A stretch of DNA of 43,448 nt from an uncultured Eubacteriaceae bacterium. Its GTDB lineage: Bacteria; Bacillota; Clostridia; Lachnospirales; CAG-274. A program made the position numbers and the translations under genes. The stretch is taken from positions 1 through 43,448 of the forward strand of contig CAOJPS010000003.1 of the NCBI GenBank assembly GCA_948441255.1. The letters are read 5' to 3'. The notes under the pieces were generated by a model. That model was given only the letters and a program-made list of their open reading frames with translations, did not search any database and had not been told where the DNA came from. This document shows, piece by piece, positions 1 to 8,308 of the stretch (positions are counted from its first letter, which is position 1; each line of letters opens with the position of its first letter).

Positions 1-206
1 GATATTTTCTTCTGCGAAACGTAGTTTCGCTCAAAAGTTCTTTGCTTCTTTCTTTTAAGTAGTGCCGCAAAGAAGTGCGGTCGGCGTTAGCCGATTTTTG
101 GCTTTGCCAAAAACACTGACCAAGAAGTCGGGTTTGGGCTGAAAGCCCAAGGTTTTTCTTAAGTTAGTGCATACGGGGACAGCGTCCCACGGTCTTAAGT
201 TAGTGC
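1..206. repeat. Hairpin-mosaic repeat, copy 1 (cut by the window edge)
   Basis: This is an intergenic run of short perfect hairpins. GCGAAAC/GTTTCGC is at 14-30, CCGCA/TGCGG at 65-80, TCGGC/GCCGA at 81-94, TTTTTGGC/GCCAAAAA at 95-113 and TTGGGCT/AGCCCAA at 134-150. A GGGAC/GTCCC hairpin lies near 176-190. The same modules recur in the same order, on either strand, at about 19.1-19.4, 28.2-28.5 and 33.7-34.0 kb. No protein-coding signal was seen. The left end lies outside the window. Confidence 0.85.
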
Positions 207-290
207 ATGTGGGGCAAAGTCTGCGGTTTTAATATTTTTATTGAAATTTTTTTGATTTTATGGCATACTATAAAATCGGAGGGAATGGAT

Positions 291-776
291 ATGAATGTTG
301 AAATTAGGGCTTATGAGGAAAATGATTTGCGGTATATGATTGAGATATGGAACGAGGTTGTTAGAGAGGGAAATGCTTTTCCTCAGGAAAAATCTTTGGA
401 TAGTTTGACGGGCAAAGAGTTTTTTGATTCTCAAACATATGCTGCTGTTGCTGTTTATGATAAAGAGATTTGCGGTTTATACATATTGCATCCTAACAAT
501 ATTGGCAGATGCGGTCATATATGCAACGCAAGCTATGCGGTTATTTCTGGCAGAAGGGGTTTGAAAATTGGAGAAAAGCTGGTTTTGGACTCACTAATTC
601 AGGGAAAAAGATTTGGTTTTAAAATATTGCAGTTTAATGCTGTTGTGGCAGCGAATATTTCCGCGCGCTGTCTTTATGAGCGCCTTGGATTTATTAGGCT
701 TGGAACAATTCGTAAGGGATTTAGGCTTGAGGACGGGAGATATGAGGATATATGCCCTTATTATAAGGAATTATGA
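291..776 (+). CDS. GNAT family N-acetyltransferase
   Basis: The 161-residue product looks like a single-domain GCN5-related acetyltransferase, which would transfer an acetyl group from acetyl-CoA to an amine on an unknown substrate. The stretch SGRRGLKIGEKLV fits the R/Q-x-x-G-x-G/A pyrophosphate-binding loop of motif A. The segment ARCLYERLGFIRLGTI fits motif B, which closes many GNAT domains. I start it at ATG 291 because GGAGGG at 278-283 is seven bases upstream; ATG 285 is too close and the reading frame further upstream enters repeat DNA. It is a single gene with no operon partner, just before a MITE-like repeat. The substrate cannot be told; phosphinothricin/amino-acid-type acetyltransferases are similar in layout. 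Confidence 0.85.
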   Translation: MNVEIRAYEENDLRYMIEIWNEVVREGNAFPQEKSLDSLTGKEFFDSQTYAAVAVYDKEICGLYILHPNNIGRCGHICNASYAVISGRRGLKIGEKLVLDSLIQGKRFGFKILQFNAVVAANISARCLYERLGFIRLGTIRKGFRLEDGRYEDICPYYKEL

Positions 777-819
777 AATTATGTAAACGGTGGGAAATAC
801 TGACAAATTCAAAAATTAA

Positions 820-1036
820 GGCAATACCGCATAATTATGATTTCATAGATTTTGACGATATTTCCCATTACTGTGTCAAAACCTCTTATCATAGGCTCCG
901 ACTATGTGTACACCGCGAAGAAAAACGCGGACGGCGAAGCCGGCTTTCGCATAGCGAAAGTGTTTGAACTGCGAGCTTTTTCCTTGTACTAAAAAATATA
1001 ATCTAAAATCTATTTTATCGAATTATGCGGTATTGC
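820..1036. repeat. MITE-like element, TTAA family, long copy
   Basis: Terminal inverted repeats GGCAATACCGCATAATT and its complement (one base shorter at the right end) are flanked by TTAA at 816-819 and 1037-1040. The interior matches the reverse complement of the element at 23335-23491, with shared stretches such as CAAAACCTCTTATCATAGG and GCGAGCTTTTTCCTTG. This copy has about 60 extra bases around 907-968, made of small hairpins including CTTTCGC/GCGAAAG. It has no transposase and is presumably moved in trans. The open frame 773-967 running through it is not a convincing gene. Confidence 0.8.
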
Positions 1037-1059
1037 TTAAAATAATTTTTATTTTAACG

Positions 1060-1257
1060 TGAGTTCGATGAAAAATTATAACTAATGGAACCTTTTTCTA
1101 TCGCAAAAAGGTTCCAAACCTCCAAAAATACTCTTGAAGCATTAAAAACCTTGAGGTTTCACCTCAAACTCCACAAACTTTTTAAAAAAAGTTTGACAAA
1201 AATTTTTGTGCGAAACTACGTTTCGCTGAGTTTCACTGTAATTTTTCATCGAACTCA
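1060..1257. repeat. Hairpin-mosaic element with 19-bp terminal inverted repeats
   Basis: TGAGTTCGATGAAAAATTA at 1060-1078 is perfectly inverted at 1239-1257. Between the ends lie four perfect hairpins: GGAACCTTTTT/AAAAAGGTTCC (1087-1115), TTGAGGT/ACCTCAA (1151-1167), CAAACTTTTT/AAAAAGTTTG (1174-1195) and GCGAAAC/GTTTCGC (1210-1226). A homologous left portion is at 12238-12402, where two stems differ by compensatory changes. No gene is supported in 968-1321. Confidence 0.85.
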
Positions 1258-1268
1258 TATTTTATTAA

Positions 1269-1313
1269 GGCAATACCGCAAAATCTGTGAAATTATAATT
1301 GCGCGGTATTGCC
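1269..1313. repeat. MITE-like element, TTAA family, 45-bp internally deleted copy
   Basis: GGCAATACCGC at 1269-1279 and its inverse at 1303-1313 are the termini of the family at 820 and 23335. TTAA is present on the left only. The remaining interior resembles the end that reads GTGAAATTATAATT near 23465. It lies just past the stop codon of the DUF1858 gene on the minus strand. Its 11-bp stem could act as a 3' end structure for the lepB operon, though no clear U-tract follows. Confidence 0.75.
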
Positions 1314-1321
1314 GTATATAT

Positions 1322-1531
1322 TTATTTTCCTTGTTTTTCAAGATATTCGTTTATTTCGTTTACAAGTTCGTCAGCGTTAAGAGCGTGTACAAAACTTGCT
1401 TCCTCAAGAGTTTCTCCTTGGGCTGACGGACAGCCTACGCAGTGCATTCCAGCATTCATAAGAATAGCTATTATTCCTCTGTCTAACGCTATCATATCTG
1501 AAATTATCATATCTTTTGTGACTTTAGTCAT
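1322..1531 (-). CDS. DUF1858 (hybrid-cluster-associated disulfide) domain protein
   Basis: This 69-residue protein consists of one DUF1858-type domain. The family is found alone in many anaerobes and also fused to redox proteins, and is thought to form a small disulfide or metal-handling module. Two cysteines, C31 and C34, form a CVGC motif followed by the PSAQGETLEEA helix that is typical of the family. The start ATG lies one base after the lepB stop; the last two sense Arg codons of lepB (AGG AGG) supply the Shine-Dalgarno sequence, so translation is probably coupled. The function is unknown. The family call is firm from length and motif, and the redox role is inference. Confidence 0.85.
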   Translation of the reverse strand: MTKVTKDMIISDMIALDRGIIAILMNAGMHCVGCPSAQGETLEEASFVHALNADELVNEINEYLEKQGK

Positions 1532-1532
1532 T

Positions 1533-2237
1533 TTATTTCCTCCTTATTTCTGTATTATATTCTATATCATTATCTATCCATTCAATGGAGGGATAATATT
1601 TAAACAGCGCTTTTCCAAGAATTTTGTCCTCTTTTACATAAGTGTTATCCCAAAAACGAGAATCCCTTGAATTATTTCTGTTATCTCCAAGCATAAAATA
1701 GCTGTCTTTGGGAATATTATAGGTTAATTCTTTGTTGGCGCTGCCTTTGCCAAGTAATTTCATAGGTTCTTTTATAAAATCATCATTTAAAGGTGTTTCA
1801 CTGTCATTTATATATACTTTTGTTTCTCCCATATCATTTAGTTTTATTGTTACTTTTTCTCCGGGAAGTCCTATTATTCTTTTTATGAATAATGTGTCTT
1901 CGTCATCAGGATATTTGAAAACTACTATGTCGAAACGTTCAGGGTCGCTGAAAATATAGGATAGTCTTAACGCTACAAGACGGTCTCCCGCGTTTATTGT
2001 ATTTTCCATCGATTCGGTGGGAACAACGGCGTTTACTATTATAAATGTGGTTATTATAAACGCTAGAATAACAGCCCCCGCTATTGTGAATGTCCAGCTC
2101 ATTATCTCGTGGAATATTCGATTTTTTTTGCAGGCTTTGTTATCTTCTGAAAGTTCAGATTCTTCCTCTGACAATAATGGAGTGTTGGCTATGTTTGTAT
2201 CGTTAATATTTATATTTTCTTTTTCGTTGTCTGACAT
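1533..2237 (-). CDS. lepB: Signal peptidase I
   Basis: This membrane-bound serine protease of 234 residues removes Sec signal peptides from exported proteins. A charged N-terminal tail of about 45 residues is followed by one transmembrane segment (about 52-72). Next come the catalytic boxes: PTESMENTI with nucleophile Ser76, IKRIIGLPGE with general base Lys119, and GDNRNNSRDSR near residue 190. The acidic N-terminal extension (about residues 1-40, rich in N, D, E and S) is longer than in many Firmicute SipS-type enzymes. It is followed directly by the DUF1858 gene. A substrate link to the two large secreted proteins at 34-43 kb is possible but is only inference. Confidence 0.96.
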   Translation of the reverse strand: MSDNEKENININDTNIANTPLLSEEESELSEDNKACKKNRIFHEIMSWTFTIAGAVILAFIITTFIIVNAVVPTESMENTINAGDRLVALRLSYIFSDPERFDIVVFKYPDDEDTLFIKRIIGLPGEKVTIKLNDMGETKVYINDSETPLNDDFIKEPMKLLGKGSANKELTYNIPKDSYFMLGDNRNNSRDSRFWDNTYVKEDKILGKALFKYYPSIEWIDNDIEYNTEIRRK

Positions 2238-2297
2238 TGTTGTATACCTCGCTTAAATTAATGTGTTTATCAATATATGGAGAGAATTGAACCCTCG

Positions 2298-2583
2298 TAT
2301 AGTAATTCCACTTTAAAAGTTACAAAAAAATGATTTTACTTGCACGGGCTGCAAATTGCTTCGCAATTCGCTTACCGCCCAGCAGTGCTTACGCACTCGT
2401 AAAATATTTTTTTGTTATAGGAAACACCATATAATTCAAAAATAAAAATAATTTTTTAAAAAAATTGAAGTGATAGTGTTATTTTTCCTAAAAAATGACA
2501 CGATAACAGAAATTTTAACTTTAAAAAATTATTTTTATTATCATTTGTGCGGTGTTCCCTATATTTCAAATGGAATTACTATA
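2298..2583. repeat. MITE-like element, TATA-ended family, interrupted copy
   Basis: TATAGTAATTCCACTT at 2298-2313 is matched by an imperfect inverse ending in TGGAATTACTATA at 2583. Positions 2298-2419 match 20624-20745 nearly base for base, including the TTGC-TTC-GCAA and AGTGC-TTAC-GCACT hairpins. The copy is split by a second element at 2420-2559, after which the last 20 bases resume. The stretch 2238-2730 holds no gene, only these repeats and the lepA leader. Confidence 0.85.
2420..2559. mobile_element. Nested MITE-like insertion with TATA target duplication
   Basis: The element is 140 bp and begins GGAAACACC, ending GGTGTTCCC (one mismatch between the termini). It is AT-rich and has inner inverted sequences (AATAAAAATAATTTTTTAAA and its inverse). 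It is flanked by TATA at 2416-2419 and 2560-2563, while the related element at 20624-20765 has a single TATA at that place. The termini resemble those of the TTAA family (GG-AA-ACC), so the two may be related. No coding capacity was seen. Confidence 0.8.
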
Positions 2584-2668
2584 AATTACAGTATACCATA
2601 ATTGTTAATAAAATAATATAAATTTTTTAACTTTTTTTTAACTTTTCGGTTTTTTTAAAAATTTTTTA

Positions 2669-2697
2669 TATAAACTTTTTGGAAAATATGGTATACT
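2669..2697 (+). promoter_or_regulatory. Possible lepA promoter
   Basis: TATACT at 2692-2697 is a good -10 box 33 bases before the lepA start. The sequence at -35 spacing (TATAAA, 2669-2674) is a weak match. The ribosome binding site AGGGAGG follows near 2718. This is a weak call. Confidence 0.35.
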
Positions 2698-2730
2698 TTA
2701 AGGAAATATATTATAGCAGGGAGGATTAAT

Positions 2731-4545
2731 ATGTCTTTGGAAAGACAATCTAGAATAAGAAATTTTAGTATAATAGCCCATATAGACCACGGCAAGTCAA
2801 CTTTGGCTGACAGACTTATTCAAAAATCGGGACTTTTGACTGAAAGAGAAATGCAGGAACAAGTTTTGGACAATATGGAATTGGAGAGAGAAAGAGGTAT
2901 TACTATTAAAGCTCAGGCGGTCAGACTTATTTATAAGGCTGATGACGGTGAGGAGTATACCCTTAATCTTATTGATACGCCGGGACACGTGGATTTTAAC
3001 TATGAGGTTTCAAGAAGCCTTGCCGCCTGCGATGGCGCTGTTTTGGTGGTTGACGCCGCCCAGGGAGTGGAGGCTCAGACACTTGCCAATGTATATTTGG
3101 CTTTGGATAATGACCTTGAGGTTTTGCCTGTTATTAATAAAATAGATTTGCCAAGCGCTGACCCTGAGAGAGTTAAACAGGAGATTGAGGATATAATAGG
3201 GCTTGACGCCGCTTCCGCCCCTCTTATTTCAGCGAAGGCGGATATAAATATTAAAGAGGTTTTTGACAGAGTTATAGCTGATATCCCAGCTCCTTCCGGT
3301 GATGAGAGCGCTCCCCTTAAAGCGTTGATTTTTGACAGTTTTTATGACGCTTATAAAGGCGTTATTGTTTTTATGAGAGTTTTTGACGGTTCTCTTAAAA
3401 AAGGCACGAAAATAAGATTTATGGCTACGGGCAAGGAATTTGAGGTTGTGGAAGCTGGGGTTTTTGGTCCGGGAAGATTTATTCCCACGGAAGAACTTTT
3501 GGCGGGTGACGTTGGATATCTTACGGCAAGTATTAAAAATGTTTCTGATACAAGAATAGGCGATACTATTACAGAAGTTTCAAGACCAGCCAAAGAGGCT
3601 CTGCCGGGATATAAAAAGGTTAATCCTATGGTGTACTGCGGTATTTTCCCCTCTGATGGCTCTAAGTATCAAGACCTTAGGGACGCTCTTGAAAAACTTC
3701 AGTTAAACGACGCTTCTTTGCAGTTTGAAGCGGAAACCTCTGTCGCTTTGGGGTTTGGCTTTAGATGTGGTTTTTTGGGGCTTCTGCACCTTGAGATTGT
3801 TCAGGAAAGACTTGAGAGAGAATATAATCTTGACCTTGTTACTACCGCTCCAAGCGTTATTTATAAAATATATCTTACTAATGGGGAGGTTATGGAACTT
3901 TCTAATCCAAGCGATATGCCTGATTTAAGCGTTATAGCTAAAATGGAAGAGCCGGTTGTTAAGGCGGAAATTATTCTTCCAAGCGATTATATTGGCACGG
4001 TTATGGAACTTTGTCAGCAAAGAAGAGGAGAATATATTGGTATGGAGTATCTTGAGGAAACAAGAGCTGTTGTTACTTATAATCTGCCTCTTAATGAGAT
4101 TATTTATGATTTCTTTGACGTGCTTAAATCCCGTACAAGAGGGTACGCTTCTTTTGATTATGAACTTATAGGTTATCAGGAATCTAAGCTTGTTAAGCTG
4201 GATATGATGGTTAACCGGGAGGTTGTTGACGCTCTTTCATTTATTGTTCACGAGTCTTCAGCTGTTGAGAGGGGAAGAAAAATCGCTGAGAAACTTAAAA
4301 AGGAAATTCCCAGACATCTTTTTGAGATTCCTATTCAGGCGGCTATAGGCAATAAAATTATAGCCAGAGAAACTGTCAGCGCTATGAGAAAAGACGTTTT
4401 GGCGAAATGCTACGGCGGCGATATTACAAGAAAGAGAAAACTTCTTGAAAAACAGAAAGAAGGTAAAAAACGTATGCGTCAGATTGGCAATGTGGAAGTT
4501 CCTCAGGCGGCTTTTATGAGTGTTTTGAAATTGGATGAGGAATGA
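2731..4545 (+). CDS. lepA: Elongation factor 4 (LepA), ribosomal back-translocase GTPase
   Basis: This cytoplasmic translational GTPase has 604 residues, the usual length for EF4. The family binds ribosomes and affects translocation and initiation under stress. Visible motifs are the P-loop [10 protein letters not shown] (16-25), DTPGHVDF (G3), NKIDLP (G4), the effector region [10 protein letters not shown] and the C-terminal LepA-specific domain with [21 protein letters not shown]. The start ATG follows AGGGAGG. The stop lies one base before the hemW start. lepA-hemW is normally followed by hrcA-grpE-dnaK-dnaJ in Firmicutes; here that cluster is 18 kb away on the other strand. Confidence 0.98.
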   Translation: MSLERQSRIRNFSIIAHIDHGKSTLADRLIQKSGLLTEREMQEQVLDNMELERERGITIKAQAVRLIYKADDGEEYTLNLIDTPGHVDFNYEVSRSLAACDGAVLVVDAAQGVEAQTLANVYLALDNDLEVLPVINKIDLPSADPERVKQEIEDIIGLDAASAPLISAKADINIKEVFDRVIADIPAPSGDESAPLKALIFDSFYDAYKGVIVFMRVFDGSLKKGTKIRFMATGKEFEVVEAGVFGPGRFIPTEELLAGDVGYLTASIKNVSDTRIGDTITEVSRPAKEALPGYKKVNPMVYCGIFPSDGSKYQDLRDALEKLQLNDASLQFEAETSVALGFGFRCGFLGLLHLEIVQERLEREYNLDLVTTAPSVIYKIYLTNGEVMELSNPSDMPDLSVIAKMEEPVVKAEIILPSDYIGTVMELCQQRRGEYIGMEYLEETRAVVTYNLPLNEIIYDFFDVLKSRTRGYASFDYELIGYQESKLVKLDMMVNREVVDALSFIVHESSAVERGRKIAEKLKKEIPRHLFEIPIQAAIGNKIIARETVSAMRKDVLAKCYGGDITRKRKLLEKQKEGKKRMRQIGNVEVPQAAFMSVLKLDEE

Positions 4546-4546
4546 T

Positions 4547-5665
4547 ATGGGAGAGATTGGCGTTTATATTCATATTCCTTTTTGCGTGAAAAAGTGCCTT
4601 TATTGTGATTTTAATTCTTTTTCGGGAAAAGAGGAATATTTTGAGGAATATAAAAATTCTATTGTAAAAGAGATTGAGAAATTTGAAACAGACAGAGAAC
4701 TGACTGTTAAAACGATTTTTATTGGGGGCGGTACTCCATCTGTTATGCCGGCGGAGTTTATTTGTGATATTTTGAATGCTGTCGGAAACAAATTTAACGC
4801 TGACAAAAATTCGGAGATTTCTATAGAGGTTAATCCCGGTACGGCGGATTTTGATAAATTTAAGTCGTATCGGGAAATGGGGATAAACAGAATAAGTGTT
4901 GGGGCGCAGTCTTTGGAGGACAGGCTTTTGAAAGTTTTGGGACGTGTTCACAATTCGGAACAGTTTTTTGAGTGTGCTGAATGGGCGAAAAAGGCTGGGT
5001 TTTCTAATATTAATTTTGACTTGATGTTCGCTCTGCCTGGTCAGACTTTGGACGAATGGAAGAAAACTTTAAGCGCCGCCGTGAAACTGAACCCGTCCCA
5101 TTTATCCCTTTACAGCCTTATTGTTGAGGAGGAAACGCCTTTTTTTGAGATGTTTGAAAGCGGAAAATTAAAAAGTGTTTCTGATGATGAGGATAGGGCT
5201 ATGTATTATTGGGCAAGGGAGTTTTTAAAGGATTTTGGATATTTTCAGTATGAAATTTCCAATTTCGCTAAAAAGGGCTTTGAGTGCCGGCACAATATTA
5301 CTTATTGGAAAAGAAAAGAGTATTTGGGTTTTGGACTTGGAGCCTGTTCATTTTTTTCTGGGAAAAGATTTCATAATAATTATGACTTGCTTGAATATAT
5401 TGCTGGAAGTTGGTTTGGAGAGGAAGAAGATTTTTCAAAAAATGACGCTTTTTCTGAGTTTATGTTTCTTGGGCTTAGAATGAATGACGGAATTTCCTTA
5501 AAAGAATTTTATGATTATTTTGGTGTGGAACTTGACAGTGTTTTTGGAAATAAAGTTGAGTTATTAATAGAACAAAAACTTTTGGAGGAAAAAAGCGGAA
5601 GGATTTGCCTTACAAGAAAAGGTGTTGACCTTTCAAACGCTGTGTTTAGAGAGCTTTTGCTGTAA
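4547..5665 (+). CDS. hemW: Heme chaperone / radical SAM protein HemW
   Basis: HemW is a radical SAM protein of the HemN family that binds heme and probably hands it to membrane targets; it is not a true coproporphyrinogen dehydrogenase. The 372-residue product begins GEIGVYIHIPFC and carries the [4Fe-4S] motif C13-x3-C17-x2-C20 followed by DF, as in HemW. GGGTPS and the EVNPGT strand of the radical SAM barrel follow, and a HemN C-terminal domain closes the protein. I choose ATG 4547 over the in-frame ATG 4535: GAGG at 4537-4540 is six bases upstream and the family begins close to the YIHIPFC strand. It is translationally coupled to lepA. Confidence 0.93.
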   Translation: MGEIGVYIHIPFCVKKCLYCDFNSFSGKEEYFEEYKNSIVKEIEKFETDRELTVKTIFIGGGTPSVMPAEFICDILNAVGNKFNADKNSEISIEVNPGTADFDKFKSYREMGINRISVGAQSLEDRLLKVLGRVHNSEQFFECAEWAKKAGFSNINFDLMFALPGQTLDEWKKTLSAAVKLNPSHLSLYSLIVEEETPFFEMFESGKLKSVSDDEDRAMYYWAREFLKDFGYFQYEISNFAKKGFECRHNITYWKRKEYLGFGLGACSFFSGKRFHNNYDLLEYIAGSWFGEEEDFSKNDAFSEFMFLGLRMNDGISLKEFYDYFGVELDSVFGNKVELLIEQKLLEEKSGRICLTRKGVDLSNAVFRELLL

Positions 5666-5680
5666 TTGGAGGATAATATT

Positions 5681-7276
5681 ATGAGTTTTAAAAAATTGAT
5701 TGAGAATGCCGAAAATGGCGTAAAAGACACGTTGGTTAATTATAAAATTGTGCTTATATGGACTTTTATCGCTATGGCTTTGACACATATTTATTTTTTT
5801 GTGGGAAGATTTATCAATGAGGATATGTATGCTTATTTGAGAAAAACACCGGCGGAACCTGGTTCGGGAAGATTTTTTTATGGCGATGCTGAATTTACAA
5901 TTCTTCCTGTTATTATTTTTACAATTATATTTATTGAGTTGGCTGTTTCTGTAACTCTTATACTTAAAATGTTTAAAATTGAAAAGCCTCTTTACGGCGC
6001 TATTGTCGGCGCTTTTATGGTGACTTTTCCATCCTGGAGTTATTCTTTTGGCTATATTTTTATGTGGGATTCTTATTCGCTGTCTTTATTGACTGTTGTT
6101 TTAGCTGTCTTTATCACTGACAGGTATAAATATGGTTTTTTGCCGGGAGGATTTTTTATAGCCTGCTGTTTATCACTATATCAGTCGTATATAGCCGCAG
6201 CCATAACTTTAATTATTATGCTTTTGATAATTGAGCTTATGGAAAAAGATTTTAAAATGGTTGTTAAAAAAGCCGTGGCTTTTTTAGCTCTTGGAGTATT
6301 TGGCGTTATATTATATAAACTGGGAATATGGCTGTTTGATATTGAACTTAGTTCTTATAAGGGTTCTGATACAATGGGCGAAATTCCTATTGATATGATT
6401 CCGGGACTTATTAAAAGAACATATACTGGATTTATACAATTTTTTACGGGAAACCATTTTGGGGTTAGCGGTATTAGGTTTTTCTATGTACCGGCTTTTT
6501 TGGCGGTTGTTTATATTGCCGATATTATATTCGGAATTGTTATGCTTATTGGTATTTTGAGAAAAAAGAAGATAAAAAAATTGAATATAATTTTTACAGC
6601 GCTTTGTGCCGCCGCTTTGCCTTTGGCTGTGAATTTTGTCGACTTTATAGGCGTTAAAACGGCGGCTAGCACGCTGAACACATATGCGTTTGTACTTATG
6701 TTTATATTACCTATTGTATTATTTGCAAGATACAAAAAGTTATGGGGGGGGGTACAAAACTCCAATAAGTTATTTTTCGCTAAAAGAATATTGATAGTTT
6801 TTAGTGTTTTTATAATAGGCTATAATTTTTGGATGAACAACGCTTATTATCAAAAGGCGGAGGTTATTACCGAAAATACTAAAAATTTTGAAAACAGGCT
6901 TCTTGGAAGGTTTGAACAGCTTGAGGGATTTACTATTGACACAAAGTTTGCTATTATGGCGGACAATGACTATCTTTTTGGAAAAAACGTGAGAGACCAT
7001 TGGAGGAATTTTCCGTATATAGCGAACGACCAGGGGAACTATGGGTTTTATGTTACGGGGCTTAGAGATTTGAACAAAGCAAACTATAAAACAAGAAATC
7101 TTATGAAAAACCTTTTGGGCGTTGAGTTGAATACCGCTTCTGGTGAGGAGATTGAGGAAATTAAAAAGACTGACGAGTATAAAAATATGGGGGTTTATCC
7201 TGCTTTTGACAGTGTTAAAATGATTAACGGTATCGCTGTGGTTAATTTTGATGATAGGAGCAAGGATGAGGAATAG
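5681..7276 (+). CDS. GtrII-like polytopic membrane protein, copy 1 (glucosyltransferase-family)
   Basis: The 531-residue integral membrane protein has about ten hydrophobic segments, an early THIYFFVGRFINEDM stretch and a soluble C-terminal tail of about 120 residues. This layout resembles Glucos_trans_II (GtrII) proteins, which transfer glucosyl units from a lipid-linked donor to surface polymers outside the membrane. The N-E-D triplet after the first helix fits the acidic donor-binding site of such GT-C-like enzymes. ATG 5681 follows GGAGG with eight bases of spacing. A run of nine G lies at 6744-6752, inside the coding region. Two homologues follow in tandem. The family call is from layout, not from a database search. 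Confidence 0.7.
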   Translation: MSFKKLIENAENGVKDTLVNYKIVLIWTFIAMALTHIYFFVGRFINEDMYAYLRKTPAEPGSGRFFYGDAEFTILPVIIFTIIFIELAVSVTLILKMFKIEKPLYGAIVGAFMVTFPSWSYSFGYIFMWDSYSLSLLTVVLAVFITDRYKYGFLPGGFFIACCLSLYQSYIAAAITLIIMLLIIELMEKDFKMVVKKAVAFLALGVFGVILYKLGIWLFDIELSSYKGSDTMGEIPIDMIPGLIKRTYTGFIQFFTGNHFGVSGIRFFYVPAFLAVVYIADIIFGIVMLIGILRKKKIKKLNIIFTALCAAALPLAVNFVDFIGVKTAASTLNTYAFVLMFILPIVLFARYKKLWGGVQNSNKLFFAKRILIVFSVFIIGYNFWMNNAYYQKAEVITENTKNFENRLLGRFEQLEGFTIDTKFAIMADNDYLFGKNVRDHWRNFPYIANDQGNYGFYVTGLRDLNKANYKTRNLMKNLLGVELNTASGEEIEEIKKTDEYKNMGVYPAFDSVKMINGIAVVNFDDRSKDEE

Positions 7277-7286
7277 GGAGGATATT

Positions 7287-8296
7287 ATGAGTTAAAAAAA
7301 ATTGATTGTTGGATTTGAGGATAGGGCAAAAGCGTTTTTTGATAAATACAAAATGGCTATGTTCTGGACCGCTATGATTACGTTTTTTACACATATCTAT
7401 TTCTTTATGGACAGACTGGAAACGAGGATTCATTATTTCCCTTTAAAGGACAGGTTTCAAGAATCGGTTCGGGAAGATATTTTTATTGGACCGCAGAGTT
7501 TGATTTTGTACCTTATATACTTTTTGCCGTAATAATCTTGGAATTACTATTTTCTGTGATTATGGTTCTTTCTATGTTTAGGATAAAGAACAAACTGTAT
7601 TCGGTTATTATCGCCGCCGCCGCTGCCGCCCTTTTGCCTATGGCATTGAATTTTATTGATTTTATCGGGTTTAAAACAAGTTCGAATGCGCTGAACATTT
7701 ATGCTGTGGTTATTATTTTTACAGTGCCATTTGTTATAATTGATAGATATACTTATAGAATTATGGGAGGGGGTACAAAAACGCATAAAAGTAATTTCTT
7801 TTTTTCAAGAAGAATTCTGACTATTTTAAGCGCTATATTGATTGGGTATAATTTTTGGACTACTAATATGGTATATTTTAAAGCGGATGTTATAAAAACT
7901 TTTACTATGAATTTTGAAAACCGCTTATTTTCAAGATTTGAACAGATTGAGGGTTTTACTCTTGATACTCCCATAGCTGTTATTAGCGATGGAAGATATG
8001 TTTATGGCAAAGATATAGGAGAAAATTATGATTTATTTCCAAAAATAAAAGGTAACGTTGGCTTTCGTTTTAATATTATGGGTTTGGGAATAAACTCACA
8101 AGTGGCAACTATAGACGCTAAAATTTTAATTGAAAACTTACTTGGAATTAGTGTTAATACGGCAACAGAAGAACAGATTGAGGAAATTATGAAAACCGAT
8201 GAATATAAAAGTATGGGGGTTTATCCAGCCTTTGACAGTGCTAAAATGATTAACGGAGTTGCTGTGATAAATATGTGTGATAAGGAAATAAATTAA
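7287..8296 (+). pseudogene. GtrII-like membrane protein, copy 2, decayed
   Basis: The middle copy of the tandem set keeps a good ribosome binding site (GGGAGG) and start but has three lesions. Codon 3 is TAA where the neighbours have Leu or Phe. A one-base deletion near 7420 shifts the frame inside the conserved NED motif. About 600 bp is missing in frame near 7615-7625, joining YSVIIAAA directly to LLPMALNF and removing most of the membrane core. Downstream of the shift the frame is open to 8296 and ends in the shared TDEYKSMGVYPAFDS tail. Short products could start inside, but none would have the full fold. A GC-rich run of GCC codons at the junction suggests slippage or recombination. Confidence 0.9.
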
Positions 8297-8308
8297 GGAG
8301 AGAATATT

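Noticed and set aside
1-206. CRISPR array
   Set aside because: The repeats are different short hairpins in a mosaic, not one direct repeat with even spacers, and no cas genes are present.
773-967. Open frame of 64 codons after the GNAT gene
   Set aside because: It lies largely inside a TTAA-family MITE and its inserted hairpins, has no ribosome binding site of its own, and the peptide resembles no family.
1085-1670. Plus-strand open frames across the 1060 element, DUF1858 and lepB
   Set aside because: They run through repeat DNA and antisense to two well-supported genes.
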